Positions 1 to 8,937 of a stretch of DNA of 64,000 bases are shown piece by piece; positions within the stretch are counted from its first letter, which is position 1, and each line of letters starts with the position of its first letter. This DNA is from Paenibacillus pinisoli (GTDB lineage: Bacteria; Bacillota; Bacilli; Paenibacillales; Paenibacillaceae), in NCBI RefSeq assembly GCF_003605435.1, contig NZ_QXQB01000002.1:930001-994000 (forward strand), in the 5' to 3' direction. A program made the position numbers and the translations under genes. The notes beneath the pieces are model-generated. The model had not been told where the DNA came from, did no database searches, and saw only the letters and a list, made by a program, of their open reading frames with translations.

Positions 1-6
1 GGCAAA

Positions 7-44
7 CAAAAAGGCCTTGCTCCCCAATACGGGAAGCAAAGCCT
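7..44 (-). terminator. Rho-independent terminator
   Basis: Read on the minus strand, a 14-bp near-perfect stem (12-25 with 31-44) closes a 5-nt loop and is followed by a T-run. It lies just past the stop of the small gene ending at 58, so it very likely ends that transcript. Confidence 0.85.
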
Positions 45-57
45 CTAAAAGTTAAAC

Positions 58-246
58 TCATCCGACCGAAGAGTTCATTCTGCCAAGTTCGTCCTCCACC
101 AAAGATGTTAGCTCATCCTCATACCCGCCTGTGATGCGGTATTTGCGAATATAATCCTTCACAAACTTCCGCGGGTCCTTAGGCTGGAAAATTCTCGTTA
201 GTTCTTTCAGGCTTTCCTTGACTTCATTCTGGCTATGTTTCGCCAT
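58..246 (-). CDS. Small conserved-looking hypothetical protein (62 aa)
   Basis: A 62-residue soluble, charged protein with no signal peptide or membrane segment. The start is supported by a strong GGGAGGAG ribosome binding site 5 nt upstream of the ATG, and a clear terminator follows the stop. The sequence suggests a helical N-terminal half (KESLKELTRIFQ) and an acidic C-terminus. I do not recognise the family. It appears to be a stand-alone gene, since the next gene upstream is 177 bp away. The good translation signals and terminator make it likely to be real; function unknown. Confidence 0.7.
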   Translation of the reverse strand: MAKHSQNEVKESLKELTRIFQPKDPRKFVKDYIRKYRITGGYEDELTSLVEDELGRMNSSVG

Positions 247-423
247 GAAATCTCCTCCCTTATACGATGGATGGTCGTCCTAAACAGCAATATCCGAGAA
301 CGTATGCGGCTCTTACACCGCAAGAACCCCCTTCGGTGCAGGCATCTCCATGGCCAATGAGTCACAATGTTTTCATTTTTCTTACTATTATATCATTTTG
401 GCTCCGAATAGGAAAGTGAACAA

Positions 424-624
424 TTATGTTCCCTTTGTTGATTCTCCTTCGGATTTGGATTGTTGATCGCCGGAAAGTCCGTCAGAAGGCGGGGAATCTC
501 CGCTTGATTGGACATTCGCTGCCAATTTTTCCTTGCGCAGCATTCGCAAATAAGCTATAACGCCAACAACGCCCACCGCGATGCCGAACACTAATAACAA
601 CGTTGTAATCCAACTCGGCTCCAT
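424..624 (-). CDS. Small single-pass membrane protein (66 aa)
   Basis: Residues 6-26 form one hydrophobic helix (TTLLLVFGIAVGVVGVIAYL), followed by a short basic stretch (RMLRKEK) and a Ser/Gly/Asp-rich disordered tail. By the positive-inside rule the tail should be cytoplasmic. The ATG follows an AAAGGAGGG ribosome binding site at good spacing. No family recognised. The neighbours on the same strand are separated by more than 150 bp, so it is probably monocistronic. Function unknown; bitopic mini-proteins of this kind often act as regulators or scaffolds, but nothing here shows that. Confidence 0.65.
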   Translation of the reverse strand: MEPSWITTLLLVFGIAVGVVGVIAYLRMLRKEKLAANVQSSGDSPPSDGLSGDQQSKSEGESTKGT

Positions 625-746
625 TCCCCGCCCTCCTTTCCCATATCCTTATTATCGGTCAAATATTAGGATCACTTGATATACAAACTGCACAAGATCG
701 TTTCCATTTATTTGCTACAATTATAGCGAATTCAAAAATAACTGGC

Positions 747-770
747 AACCAATGGCACTTTCCTTTGGTT
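747..770 (-). terminator. Possible weak terminator of the fad operon
   Basis: An imperfect stem (747-755 with 762-770, one mismatch) lies 26 bp beyond the thioesterase stop. Read leftward it is followed by a short T-rich stretch. The stem is weak and the T-run is offset, so this is only a suggestion. Confidence 0.35.
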
Positions 771-795
771 ACTTCCATTTCCATCGTAACACCCT

Positions 796-1233
796 TTAAA
801 TGAGCCGGTACGATCCGCTTCCCCAGGCAAGCAGCTTCCCTTCCTCATCTTTTACTTCCGCCTGCAGCGTCAGTGTCCTTCCGGTCCGATGCAATAATTC
901 CGCTTCACACAGCAGCAAACCGCTGGAGGTACTGGCGAGGAAATGCGTGTTCATATTCGCCGTAACGGTCCGTCCCGTAGTCTCCGCCAGCATGACCACC
1001 AGTCCCATCGCATTATCCATCAGCGACATCAAGACTCCGCCGTGAACGATGCCAAGCAGATTCAAGTGGGAGGGGACGAGATCCAGACAGATCGCCGCTT
1101 TTTTGCCGTCCGCCTTCACGACCTCGCAGCCAAGCAGCCCCCAGAACGTCTCCTGGGCACGTTCGGCGAGCCGGGTCAGCTGTCCCGCATCATCTGCTTG
1201 CTGGCGGAACCAATTCTCTTCCTTTTCCTTCAT
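796..1233 (-). CDS. PaaI/YdiI-type hotdog-fold acyl-CoA thioesterase
   Basis: A 145-residue single-domain protein of the usual length for the PaaI/4HBT family, which hydrolyses acyl-CoA thioesters in the cytoplasm. The hotdog signature HGGVLMSLMDNAMG sits at about residues 64-77; in this family that helix carries the acidic catalytic residue, here the Asp of MDNA. Its ATG overlaps the stop of the upstream acyl-CoA ligase by 4 nt (ATGA), so the two are translationally coupled. As last gene of the beta-oxidation operon it could release CoA from dead-end or excess acyl-CoAs. The exact substrate cannot be read from sequence. Confidence 0.85.
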   Translation of the reverse strand: MKEKEENWFRQQADDAGQLTRLAERAQETFWGLLGCEVVKADGKKAAICLDLVPSHLNLLGIVHGGVLMSLMDNAMGLVVMLAETTGRTVTANMNTHFLASTSSGLLLCEAELLHRTGRTLTLQAEVKDEEGKLLAWGSGSYRLI

Positions 1234-3311
1234 TCCTTATCGTCCCCCAAAGCGTCTGCCGATTCCACATCTTCCTCTGCGAGCTTGCGTCTGAGCACCT
1301 TGCCGACCATTGTTTTTGGAAGCGTTTCCCTAAATGCATAATACTGTGGCACCTTAAAGGCCGCCAGCCGCTCGCGGCACCAGCGGTCGAGCTGTCCGCG
1401 AGATACTTGCCAGCCCTCCTTGAGCACAATATAAGCCTTCACCGTCTCCCCTCTATAACCATCCTTGACGCCAATTACCGCAGCTTCCCTCACGGCCGGA
1501 TGCTCGAACAGCACTTCCTCCACTTCTCTCGGGTAGATATTGAATCCGCTCGCGATAATCACGTCTTTGATCCGATCCATGATTGTAAAATATCCATCTT
1601 CATCCATAGTGGCGAGATCGCCTGTTCGCAGCCAGCCATTGTGGAGCGCGTCTTCTGTCTCCTTAGGCCGATTCCAGTAGCCCTTCATCACTTGCGGCCC
1701 TCGGATAATCAATTCGCCAAGCTGCCCCGGCGGAAGCAGCTTGCCGGAGACAGGATCCATAACAGCGGCGTCCGTATCGGGGAACGGTATGCCGATCGTT
1801 CCGATCTTCCGGTTGCCCCATATTGGATTGGCGTGTGTTACCGGCGTGGCTTCCGTCAGACCGTAGCCTTCGATCAACCGTCCGCCGCTAAGCGCTTCGA
1901 ATTGCTCCTGCACTTCCAGCGGCAGCGCGGCAGAGCCGCTTATGCAGACGTTGACCGATGACAAATCGAATTTCGAAGCATGGGGATGATTAATAAGGGC
2001 AACATACATGGTAGGCGCCCCGGGAAATATGGTCGGCTCCCGATCGGAGATCGTCTTCAATACCGTCTCCGTCTCGAATCTCGGCAGCAGAATCAGCGTC
2101 CCTGCCTTTAGCACTGCCATATTCATCACAACGGTCAGGCCAAATACATGAAACAGCGGCAGCGCGGCAAGAAATTTCTCCTTGCCGTCCTCAGCCTTAT
2201 AGCACCACGCTGAAGTCTGCAGCGTATTCGCCACGAAGTTCGCATGCGTCAGCATGACGCCTTTGGGCGTCCCGGTCGTGCCTCCCGTATATTGCAGGGC
2301 CGCCAGCTCGTCGCCTTTGCCGGGCTCCGGCAAACTCACGTTAGGCGCCGTTCCCTTCAGCAAGCTGCGATACGCGATTACGCCCCTCTTCCCGTATGGA
2401 ATAATAGAGCGGAAGCCTTCCTTCCGCTGCTTGATGGGATACAGCAGGTTTTTGGGGAAGGGCAACCCGTCCTTTAGGGAAGTGACAATAATATGCTGGA
2501 GCTTCGGCACAGGTCCTTCCTCCGTTATCTCTCCGCGCACGCGTGCCACACGGTCGTAGAAGAGGTCCAGCGTAATGATTGCAGAAGCTCCGCTATCCTT
2601 CAGCTGATGCTCCAATTCCCGCTCCACATATAACGGATTCGTCTGCACAACTACTGCCCCGGCGAATAAAACCGCATAATATGCGATGACAGCCTGAGGG
2701 CAATTGGGCAGCATGATCGCAATGCGGTCTCCCTTTGCGATTCCGCGGACCGCCAGTTCCTTGGCCAATCGGGTTGCGGATGCTTGAAGCTCGCGGTACG
2801 ATACTGACTTGCCCATAAAATAGACCGCTTCATGAGCAGGAAACCGCCTCGCCGCATCCGTCAGAAACTGCGCAATGCTGCACTCCGGATACGTGAGCGA
2901 CGCAGGAACCTCCTTGGGATAATGATTCAGCCACGGGCGAACGAGAGGCTGTTCCGCATCCTCCTCTTGCTCGTCATTGTCCGAATCAGAATCCGGCAAT
3001 TCAAGGTCCGCCGCTCCCTCGGAGCGATCAGCCTCCTCCGTCTGTGCCTCTTCATCAGGTTGTTCCACATGGAGGGATTCACTCTGAATGGTCTCGGACT
3101 CCCCCTCATCTTCTTCAATCGGCGCTGCGTTCTGCTCCGGTTCCTCCAAGTCTGTTACATGATCCTCCGCTGGCCGTACAGATTCTGATTCGGCGGCGGA
3201 GGCGGCCTGCGGAATCTCCTCGGAGCGCGCATCCTCCTCGGCTCCGGCCACCTCCTCCTCAGCTGGCGATTGTGCGGGTACAAGCGGATCTTCAGGTCGA
3301 TGCGATTCCAT
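1230..3311 (-). CDS. fadD: Long-chain acyl-CoA ligase with an acidic N-terminal extension
   Basis: Activates fatty acids to acyl-CoA through an acyl-adenylate. The ANL-superfamily P-loop YTGGTTGTPKG is at about 341-351, with GYGLTE and the hinge-region motif GWLRTGDLATMDEDGY further on, and the C-terminal lysine motif in LPKTMVGKVLRRKL. The catalytic part begins near residue 123 (RPWLNHYPKEVP), where ordinary LcfA proteins begin. Residues 1-120 are an added, low-complexity stretch of Glu/Asp/Ser/Ala/Pro. The ATG has a GGGGGAG site 15 nt after the fadE stop. No start codon lies close to the catalytic domain, so at least part of the extension is probably translated. Pathway role: entry step of the beta-oxidation encoded by the same operon. 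Confidence 0.9.
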   Translation of the reverse strand: MESHRPEDPLVPAQSPAEEEVAGAEEDARSEEIPQAASAAESESVRPAEDHVTDLEEPEQNAAPIEEDEGESETIQSESLHVEQPDEEAQTEEADRSEGAADLELPDSDSDNDEQEEDAEQPLVRPWLNHYPKEVPASLTYPECSIAQFLTDAARRFPAHEAVYFMGKSVSYRELQASATRLAKELAVRGIAKGDRIAIMLPNCPQAVIAYYAVLFAGAVVVQTNPLYVERELEHQLKDSGASAIITLDLFYDRVARVRGEITEEGPVPKLQHIIVTSLKDGLPFPKNLLYPIKQRKEGFRSIIPYGKRGVIAYRSLLKGTAPNVSLPEPGKGDELAALQYTGGTTGTPKGVMLTHANFVANTLQTSAWCYKAEDGKEKFLAALPLFHVFGLTVVMNMAVLKAGTLILLPRFETETVLKTISDREPTIFPGAPTMYVALINHPHASKFDLSSVNVCISGSAALPLEVQEQFEALSGGRLIEGYGLTEATPVTHANPIWGNRKIGTIGIPFPDTDAAVMDPVSGKLLPPGQLGELIIRGPQVMKGYWNRPKETEDALHNGWLRTGDLATMDEDGYFTIMDRIKDVIIASGFNIYPREVEEVLFEHPAVREAAVIGVKDGYRGETVKAYIVLKEGWQVSRGQLDRWCRERLAAFKVPQYYAFRETLPKTMVGKVLRRKLAEEDVESADALGDDKE

Positions 3312-3326
3312 GCTGGCTCTCCCCCT

Positions 3327-5135
3327 CTACACGACATATTGCTCACTTCGAATCACTCTGGCCGCGATCTCCCTCTTGAGCGCGATCGTATTGGCGAGCG
3401 GCGCCCGCATCAGCTTCTTCAAGACGGACAGCTGCATCTGCAAGCCATCTCCGCTCTCTAGCGCAGCTAACGCAGCTTTGGCATGGGTTTCCACCTTCTC
3501 CATAGCATCCTGAATGAATACCTCGGCCATTGCCACCGCAAGCCTTGAATGCGCCGCGTCCTTGCTTCCGTTCCTGCCCAGCATCTTCTGCGCCCGCAGC
3601 AAGACGCTCTCCATCGCGAATGTCTGTATCATCAGGTCGGCTAATACGCATAGCACCTCCTGCTCTTGTTCAAGCTGAAGCCCAAGCTTCTGGACGGCCA
3701 GCCCGCCGATGGCGAGGAACGTTTTCTTTGCTTGGCCTACCCGGTAGGCTTCCTTCTCCAGCGGCCCATCGAATGCCGGCAGCGGCATCGGCTGCAGCAG
3801 CTCGCTCTGCAGCGCCTGTGCCCTCTGCAGCAGAGGCAGCTCGCCCTTCATCGCCTTCTTAAGCAGCGTGCCTGGTATGAGCATCCGATTGATTTCATTC
3901 GTTCCCTCGAATATCCGGTTAATCCTTGAATCGCGATAGATCCGCTCTACCTTGTATTCCCGAATATATCCGTACCCTCCGTGAATTTGCACCCCCTCGT
4001 CAACGACGGCATCCAGAGCCTCCGAAGCAAATACCTTCACCATTGAGCATTCAATCGCATATTCGCTTATCGCTTTGGCCGCCCTTCTGCCAGCATCGGC
4101 TGCTGACGACTCGCCCTCTTCCACGGCCTCCTCTTCGGAGAGCCTAAGCGTATCGTCTATAAATCCGGCCGTACGGTAGAGCAGGCTCTCCAGAGCGAAC
4201 GTGCGAATATTCATATCCGCGAGCTTCGCGGCAATCAGGGGGAAGCTCGATATGGCCTGCCCGAATTGCTTGCGCATGTTGGCATAGCTGGAAGCAAGCT
4301 CGATCGTCTCCTTGGACGAGCCGAGGCATGCAGCTCCCAGCTTGAAGCGTCCGATATTCAAAATATTGAAAGCAATATGATGTCCCTTTCCAACCTCCCC
4401 CAGCACCTGAGAGCTTGGAACGGCGACATCCTCAAAGAAGAGCGGGCAGGTTGATGATCCCTTAATGCCCATCTTATGCTCCTCAGGACCGACACTGAAC
4501 CCCGGCGTTTCCCGTTCGACAATAAAAGCGGTGAACTTATCTCCATCAACCTTCGCGTAGACGATAAAAATATCTGCAAATCCGGCATTTGTAATATACA
4601 GCTTGGAGCCGTTCAGAATATAATGCTTCCCGTCATCCGACAGCTTCGCCGTCGTCCGTGCGCCAAGCGCATCAGACCCGGACGCCGGCTCGGTGAGGCA
4701 ATAAGCTGCAATCTTTGCTCCCGTAGCAAGATCCGGCAAGTACTTGCTTTTCTGCTCAGGCGTGCCGAAGAATACAATCGGCAGCGTCCCGATGCCCGTA
4801 TGGGCGCCAACCGACAGAGCAAAGGAGGAAGAACGCGCCAGCGTCTCCGCCAGCAAGGTCGTGCTGACCTTATCAAGCCCGATACCACCGTAAGCCTCTG
4901 GAATGTCCGCGCCAAGCAGTCCAAGCTCTCCCGCCTTTCGCATTAGCTCTACCGTCAATTCATAATTCAGAGCCTCAATCTCCGCGTCCTTCGGAACAAG
5001 CTCCGTCTCCAGGAATTGCAAGGCGGCGTCTTGCATCAACCGCTGTTCTTCCGTGAAATCCTCGGGCGTCACGACCGCTTCCGGCTTGCTGTCCTCAATA
5101 ATGAACCGTCCGCCGAATCGTCTCGTATCCGTCAT
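3327..5135 (-). CDS. fadE: Acyl-CoA dehydrogenase FadE (long form)
   Basis: FAD-dependent first oxidation step of beta-oxidation (acyl-CoA to trans-2-enoyl-CoA), passing electrons to ETF. At 602 residues it matches the long FadE type (B. subtilis FadE is about 594), with the standard dehydrogenase core at about 30-420 and an extra helical C-terminal domain as in very-long-chain enzymes. The FAD/substrate signature AYCLTEPASGSD is near 144-155. The likely catalytic base is Glu410 in FEGTNEI. I chose the ATG at 5135 because AGGGAGGG precedes it; the frame stays open further upstream but has no better signal. It follows fadA by 59 bp and precedes the ligase by 15 bp, in fadN-fadA-fadE order as in B. 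subtilis. Confidence 0.93.
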   Translation of the reverse strand: MTDTRRFGGRFIIEDSKPEAVVTPEDFTEEQRLMQDAALQFLETELVPKDAEIEALNYELTVELMRKAGELGLLGADIPEAYGGIGLDKVSTTLLAETLARSSSFALSVGAHTGIGTLPIVFFGTPEQKSKYLPDLATGAKIAAYCLTEPASGSDALGARTTAKLSDDGKHYILNGSKLYITNAGFADIFIVYAKVDGDKFTAFIVERETPGFSVGPEEHKMGIKGSSTCPLFFEDVAVPSSQVLGEVGKGHHIAFNILNIGRFKLGAACLGSSKETIELASSYANMRKQFGQAISSFPLIAAKLADMNIRTFALESLLYRTAGFIDDTLRLSEEEAVEEGESSAADAGRRAAKAISEYAIECSMVKVFASEALDAVVDEGVQIHGGYGYIREYKVERIYRDSRINRIFEGTNEINRMLIPGTLLKKAMKGELPLLQRAQALQSELLQPMPLPAFDGPLEKEAYRVGQAKKTFLAIGGLAVQKLGLQLEQEQEVLCVLADLMIQTFAMESVLLRAQKMLGRNGSKDAAHSRLAVAMAEVFIQDAMEKVETHAKAALAALESGDGLQMQLSVLKKLMRAPLANTIALKREIAARVIRSEQYVV

Positions 5136-5194
5136 GCCAATGCCCTCCCTATAGCTTGCAATGTAAATTACGCTCTTGGTCCAACCCGAAGTCT

Positions 5195-6412
5195 CTACTG
5201 TCCTGCGTACACTTCCAGCACTCCGGCCGCTCCCATGCCGCCGCCGATGCACATCGTCACGACACCGATGCCTCCGCCGCGTCTCCCCAGCTCATGAATG
5301 AGCGATACCGACAGCTTTGTTCCCGTACAGCCAAGCGGATGACCCAGCGCAATAGCGCCGCCGTTCACATTGACGCGCTCCGGATCAAGCTCCAGCTCGC
5401 GAATAATGGGCACGCACTGGGCAGCGAACGCCTCATTCAGCTCGAACAGGTCGACGTCTTCCTTCGATATACCCGCTTTCCGGAGTGCCTTCGGAACAGC
5501 CTCTATTGGACCGATGCCCATAATCTCCGGCGCTACTCCCGCCACACTGAAGCTGCGGAATACGGCGAGCGGCTTCAGACCGAGCTCCTCTGCGCGGCTG
5601 CGGCTCATGACAATGACAGCAGCCGCCCCGTCGCTCATCTGCGAGGCATTGCCTGCCGTCACCGTCCCTTCTCTTGCAAAAGAAGGCTTAAGCCCAGACA
5701 GCGTCTGTACGGTCGTCTCCGGCCTCACCCCTTCGTCGATCGCGAAGGTGAACGTCCTTTGCCAAGGACGGCCGTTATCATCCGTGCCGGAGCGGCTGGC
5801 TGTAATCGGCACAATCTCCGCCTGGAACAGTCCTGCGGCGATCGCCGTAGCCGCCTTCTGATGGCTGGAAGCGGCGAAGGCGTCCTGCAGCTCCCTAGAT
5901 ACGCCATATCGGCGGGCTACCTCCTCCGCTGTATGCCCCATGCCCATGTACGCTTCCGGCATCGTGTCTACAATGCCGGGATGCGGCGACAGCCGGAAGC
6001 CGGTCATCGGCACATGGCTCATGCTCTCGACTCCTCCGGCAATGATTGCATCGGCTTCGCCCAGCCTGATCCTCTCTGCCGCATAAGCAATCGATTGCAG
6101 ACCCGATGCGCAGAACCGGTTCACCGTGACAGCCGGCGTCGTCACCGGCAAGCCAGCGTACAGCGAGATAACCCGAGCCACATTAAGCCCTTGCTCGCCT
6201 TCCGGCATGGCGCAGCCCATGATAACATCCTCGACCTCTTCCTTCGGAAGCTCCGGCACCCGCTCCAGCGCGCCCTGAATGACGGCTCTGCCCAGATCTT
6301 CCGCTCTAGTCTCCGCAAGACTCCCCTTTGCCGCTTTGCCTACTGCCGTCCGGACCGCCGACACGATTACGGCATCCCGCTCATGCGGCACAAATCTCTC
6401 CTGCCTGCTCAT
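5195..6412 (-). CDS. fadA: Acetyl-CoA C-acyltransferase (3-ketoacyl-CoA thiolase)
   Basis: Thiolytic last step of beta-oxidation, releasing acetyl-CoA. 405 residues, the usual thiolase length. The nucleophile is Cys101 in [10 protein letters not shown]. The C-terminal signatures [15 protein letters not shown] (catalytic His) and [12 protein letters not shown] (second Cys) are intact. An ATG 42 nt upstream is in frame but overlaps fadN; the ATG at 6412 has GGGGGAG at good spacing and leaves a 13-bp gap, so it is preferred. It would work with FadN as the bacterial counterpart of the trifunctional complex. Confidence 0.93.
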   Translation of the reverse strand: MSRQERFVPHERDAVIVSAVRTAVGKAAKGSLAETRAEDLGRAVIQGALERVPELPKEEVEDVIMGCAMPEGEQGLNVARVISLYAGLPVTTPAVTVNRFCASGLQSIAYAAERIRLGEADAIIAGGVESMSHVPMTGFRLSPHPGIVDTMPEAYMGMGHTAEEVARRYGVSRELQDAFAASSHQKAATAIAAGLFQAEIVPITASRSGTDDNGRPWQRTFTFAIDEGVRPETTVQTLSGLKPSFAREGTVTAGNASQMSDGAAAVIVMSRSRAEELGLKPLAVFRSFSVAGVAPEIMGIGPIEAVPKALRKAGISKEDVDLFELNEAFAAQCVPIIRELELDPERVNVNGGAIALGHPLGCTGTKLSVSLIHELGRRGGGIGVVTMCIGGGMGAAGVLEVYAGQ

Positions 6413-6425
6413 CGCACTCCCCCTC

Positions 6426-8876
6426 TCAATTGCGAAGCGGCTTGCCCGTGGCAAGCATATGGCTCATGCGTTCCTGCGTCTTGCGCTCGCCGCACAAGCT
6501 AAGGAACGCCTCACATTCCAAATCCAGCAAGTATTGCTCGCTCACTTCTGATCCAGGCTTCACATCTCCGCCGGCAAGCACATGGGCCAGCTTGCCTCCA
6601 ATCCAAGCGTCATGCTCGCTGATCATGCCGGACAAACGCATCGATTGGACCGCAAGCTTCAGAACCGCCTTGCCCTCCTTGCCCGCAACGGCGATCCGCT
6701 CCTCCAGCGGCGGCGCATAGCCAGCCCGGTCAAGCTCCAGCACTGCCCGCTTCGCCTCCGATATCCGCGCGTCTTGCCTTGCAATGACGCGATCCTGAGA
6801 GCGCAGCAAGCCGAGCTTCTTCGCTTCGTGGCCGCTTGCCGACGCCTTCGCCATGGCAATCGTCTCAAACAACGCATTCAGCGGCTGTTGAATATCCGCG
6901 CTTCCCCTGCCGCCTCCCGATGCGGCTGCCGCTCTCTGGGCGGCCAGCGCCGCCGCTTCCTTGCAGCCCCCGCCTGCAGGAATAAGGCCAACGCCCGTCT
7001 CGACCAGCCCGAAATATGTCTCCGGCGAGAGAATGATCTGATCCGCCGGTAAGCAAGCCTCGACACCGCCGCCCAGCGTCATCCGGTGCGGCGCGGCTAC
7101 GACTGGCCGATCCAGCCTCTTCAGCCGCAGCATGCTGTCCTGGAAGAAGCGAATGATCTCCTCCACCTCATCCCACTCGCCGTTCTGCGCTTCCATCAGC
7201 AGCAGGACGAGATTGGCTCCGACGCAGAAATTCCGGCCTTCATTGGCCAGCACAAGCCCTCTCCAGTTGCGGGACACTTCCTGCACCGACTGCCGGATCG
7301 CCGTCAGCACCTCGCCTCCAATCGCATTGTTCTGCGAATGAAATTCCAGACAGGCCACCTCGTCGCCAAGATCGATCAAGCTGGCTCCCTGCGTGGAGAA
7401 TACGGTACGGCCCGCAGACTTCAGTGCTGCCAAGGAGATCACATCGGCCTCTTCCTTCTCCGCTGTGAAGCCGCCCGGCGCCGCATGGAACCGTTTCTGG
7501 CCGGATACGCGATAGAAGCTGGAATGCCCTTCGGCCAGCCATTCCTCGACCCAGGCCGGAATTGACTCGCCTTCTTGCTTCATCCGCGCGACCGACTCTT
7601 CCAGGCCAATGGCATCCCATAGCTCGAAGGGGCCAAGCTCCCAATTAAAGCCCCAGCGCATAGCCCGGTCTATCTCTGTGATGGAATCCGCAATAATGCC
7701 TACTTGAGCAGCCGTATACAGCAGCGTCTTCTTCAGCGTCGACCATGCGAACCGGGCATGCTTGTGATTGGGATCGGAGGCCAGCAGAGCCCGAGCCTTG
7801 GCAGCCGCCCCCTTCGCCGCCTTAGCCGCATCGATGACTGGCGAGGACACCCTCCGCTGCTCGCCGTACTCCAGGGTATCCAGTCGCAGCGATTCAATCC
7901 GGCTGCGGCCGTCCTCACCCTTCAGCTTGCGATAGAAGCCCTCACCGGACTTCTCGCCAAGCCTGCCGAGCGATACGAGTCTCGCCAGCAGCTCCGGTCT
8001 CTCGAAGGTCGCCCGCTCCCCTTCATCGGCGCTCCGCTCCCGCACGTTGTCCACCACATGCAAGAGCGTATCAAGCCCGACCAGATCCAGCATGCGGAAG
8101 GTCGCTGTCTTCGGTCTGCCGATCGCAGGTCCCGTTAGCGCATCGGCTTCCTCCACCGTCAGTCCGAACGCTTCCGTATCGGCCAGCGTTATCATCATGC
8201 CGTAGGAGCCGATTCGATTGGCGATGAAGTTCGGCGTGTCCTTCGCCAGCACGACGCCTTTGCCCAGCCGTTTCTCGCACAGCTCCGTCAGCAGTGCGAC
8301 CGTCTCCGGGTCGGTGTCGTCCGTCGGCACCACCTCGACCAGCTTCATATACCGCGGCGGGTTGAAGAAATGGGTTGCGGCAAAGTGCCTCCGGAATTCC
8401 AGACTCCGGCCCTCCGCCATCGCCGCAACCGACAAGCCTGACGTATTCGTGCTGACCAGCGTTCCCGGCCGTCTCGCCGATTCAATGGAGGCAAGCACCT
8501 CCTGCTTAATGTCCAGCCGCTCCACGACCGCTTCTACAATCCAGTCGACATCACCCAGACTCATCAGATGGTCAGTGAGATTGCCCGGCGTTACCCTCTT
8601 CACCCATGAGCTGTCATACAGCTGGGCTGGCTGCGCCTTCGCCATTCTGGCTGCCGCGGCGGCAGACAACCGATTGCGCACAGAAGCGTCAGATAGCGAC
8701 AGCCCCTTCTTCTCCTCGTCTTCGGTCAGCTTCCTCGGCACAACGTCAAGCAACAAGACGTTCATGCCCGCGTTCGCCAAGTGCGCGGCAATTCCCGCTC
8801 CCATCACGCCAGAGCCGATGACAGCCGCATTGCGAATGGAACCCGAATTTTTCGTACGGGTCTGTTGGTTCGTCAT
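6426..8876 (-). CDS. fadN: 3-hydroxyacyl-CoA dehydrogenase / enoyl-CoA hydratase fusion
   Basis: Bifunctional enzyme for hydration of enoyl-CoA and NAD-dependent oxidation of 3-hydroxyacyl-CoA. Unlike E. coli FadB the dehydrogenase comes first, as in B. subtilis FadN. Rossmann motif [10 protein letters not shown] is near residues 22-31, the hydroxyacyl-CoA dehydrogenase signature follows ([17 protein letters not shown]), and a crotonase domain occupies roughly 490-690. Both crotonase glutamates are visible, in [11 protein letters not shown] and in [14 protein letters not shown]. 816 residues, near the usual 790. An AGGTGAGG site supports the ATG. It lies 61 bp after the FadF-like gene and 13 bp before fadA, so it is within one operon. 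Confidence 0.93.
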   Translation of the reverse strand: MTNQQTRTKNSGSIRNAAVIGSGVMGAGIAAHLANAGMNVLLLDVVPRKLTEDEEKKGLSLSDASVRNRLSAAAAARMAKAQPAQLYDSSWVKRVTPGNLTDHLMSLGDVDWIVEAVVERLDIKQEVLASIESARRPGTLVSTNTSGLSVAAMAEGRSLEFRRHFAATHFFNPPRYMKLVEVVPTDDTDPETVALLTELCEKRLGKGVVLAKDTPNFIANRIGSYGMMITLADTEAFGLTVEEADALTGPAIGRPKTATFRMLDLVGLDTLLHVVDNVRERSADEGERATFERPELLARLVSLGRLGEKSGEGFYRKLKGEDGRSRIESLRLDTLEYGEQRRVSSPVIDAAKAAKGAAAKARALLASDPNHKHARFAWSTLKKTLLYTAAQVGIIADSITEIDRAMRWGFNWELGPFELWDAIGLEESVARMKQEGESIPAWVEEWLAEGHSSFYRVSGQKRFHAAPGGFTAEKEEADVISLAALKSAGRTVFSTQGASLIDLGDEVACLEFHSQNNAIGGEVLTAIRQSVQEVSRNWRGLVLANEGRNFCVGANLVLLLMEAQNGEWDEVEEIIRFFQDSMLRLKRLDRPVVAAPHRMTLGGGVEACLPADQIILSPETYFGLVETGVGLIPAGGGCKEAAALAAQRAAAASGGGRGSADIQQPLNALFETIAMAKASASGHEAKKLGLLRSQDRVIARQDARISEAKRAVLELDRAGYAPPLEERIAVAGKEGKAVLKLAVQSMRLSGMISEHDAWIGGKLAHVLAGGDVKPGSEVSEQYLLDLECEAFLSLCGERKTQERMSHMLATGKPLRN

Positions 8877-8937
8877 CGTATCGCCTCACCTCGCTTGTTA
8901 ACAGAATTTTAGAATCAAGCCATCGGATCTGCTCCTG

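Noticed and set aside
5156..6502. 448-codon plus-strand frame opposite fadA
   Set aside because: fadA is complete with catalytic motifs on the minus strand; this frame is a GC-driven shadow without a recognisable protein.
8218..8901. 227-codon plus-strand frame opposite fadN
   Set aside because: Shadow of the NAD-binding domain of fadN; Ser/Thr-rich sequence with no motif.
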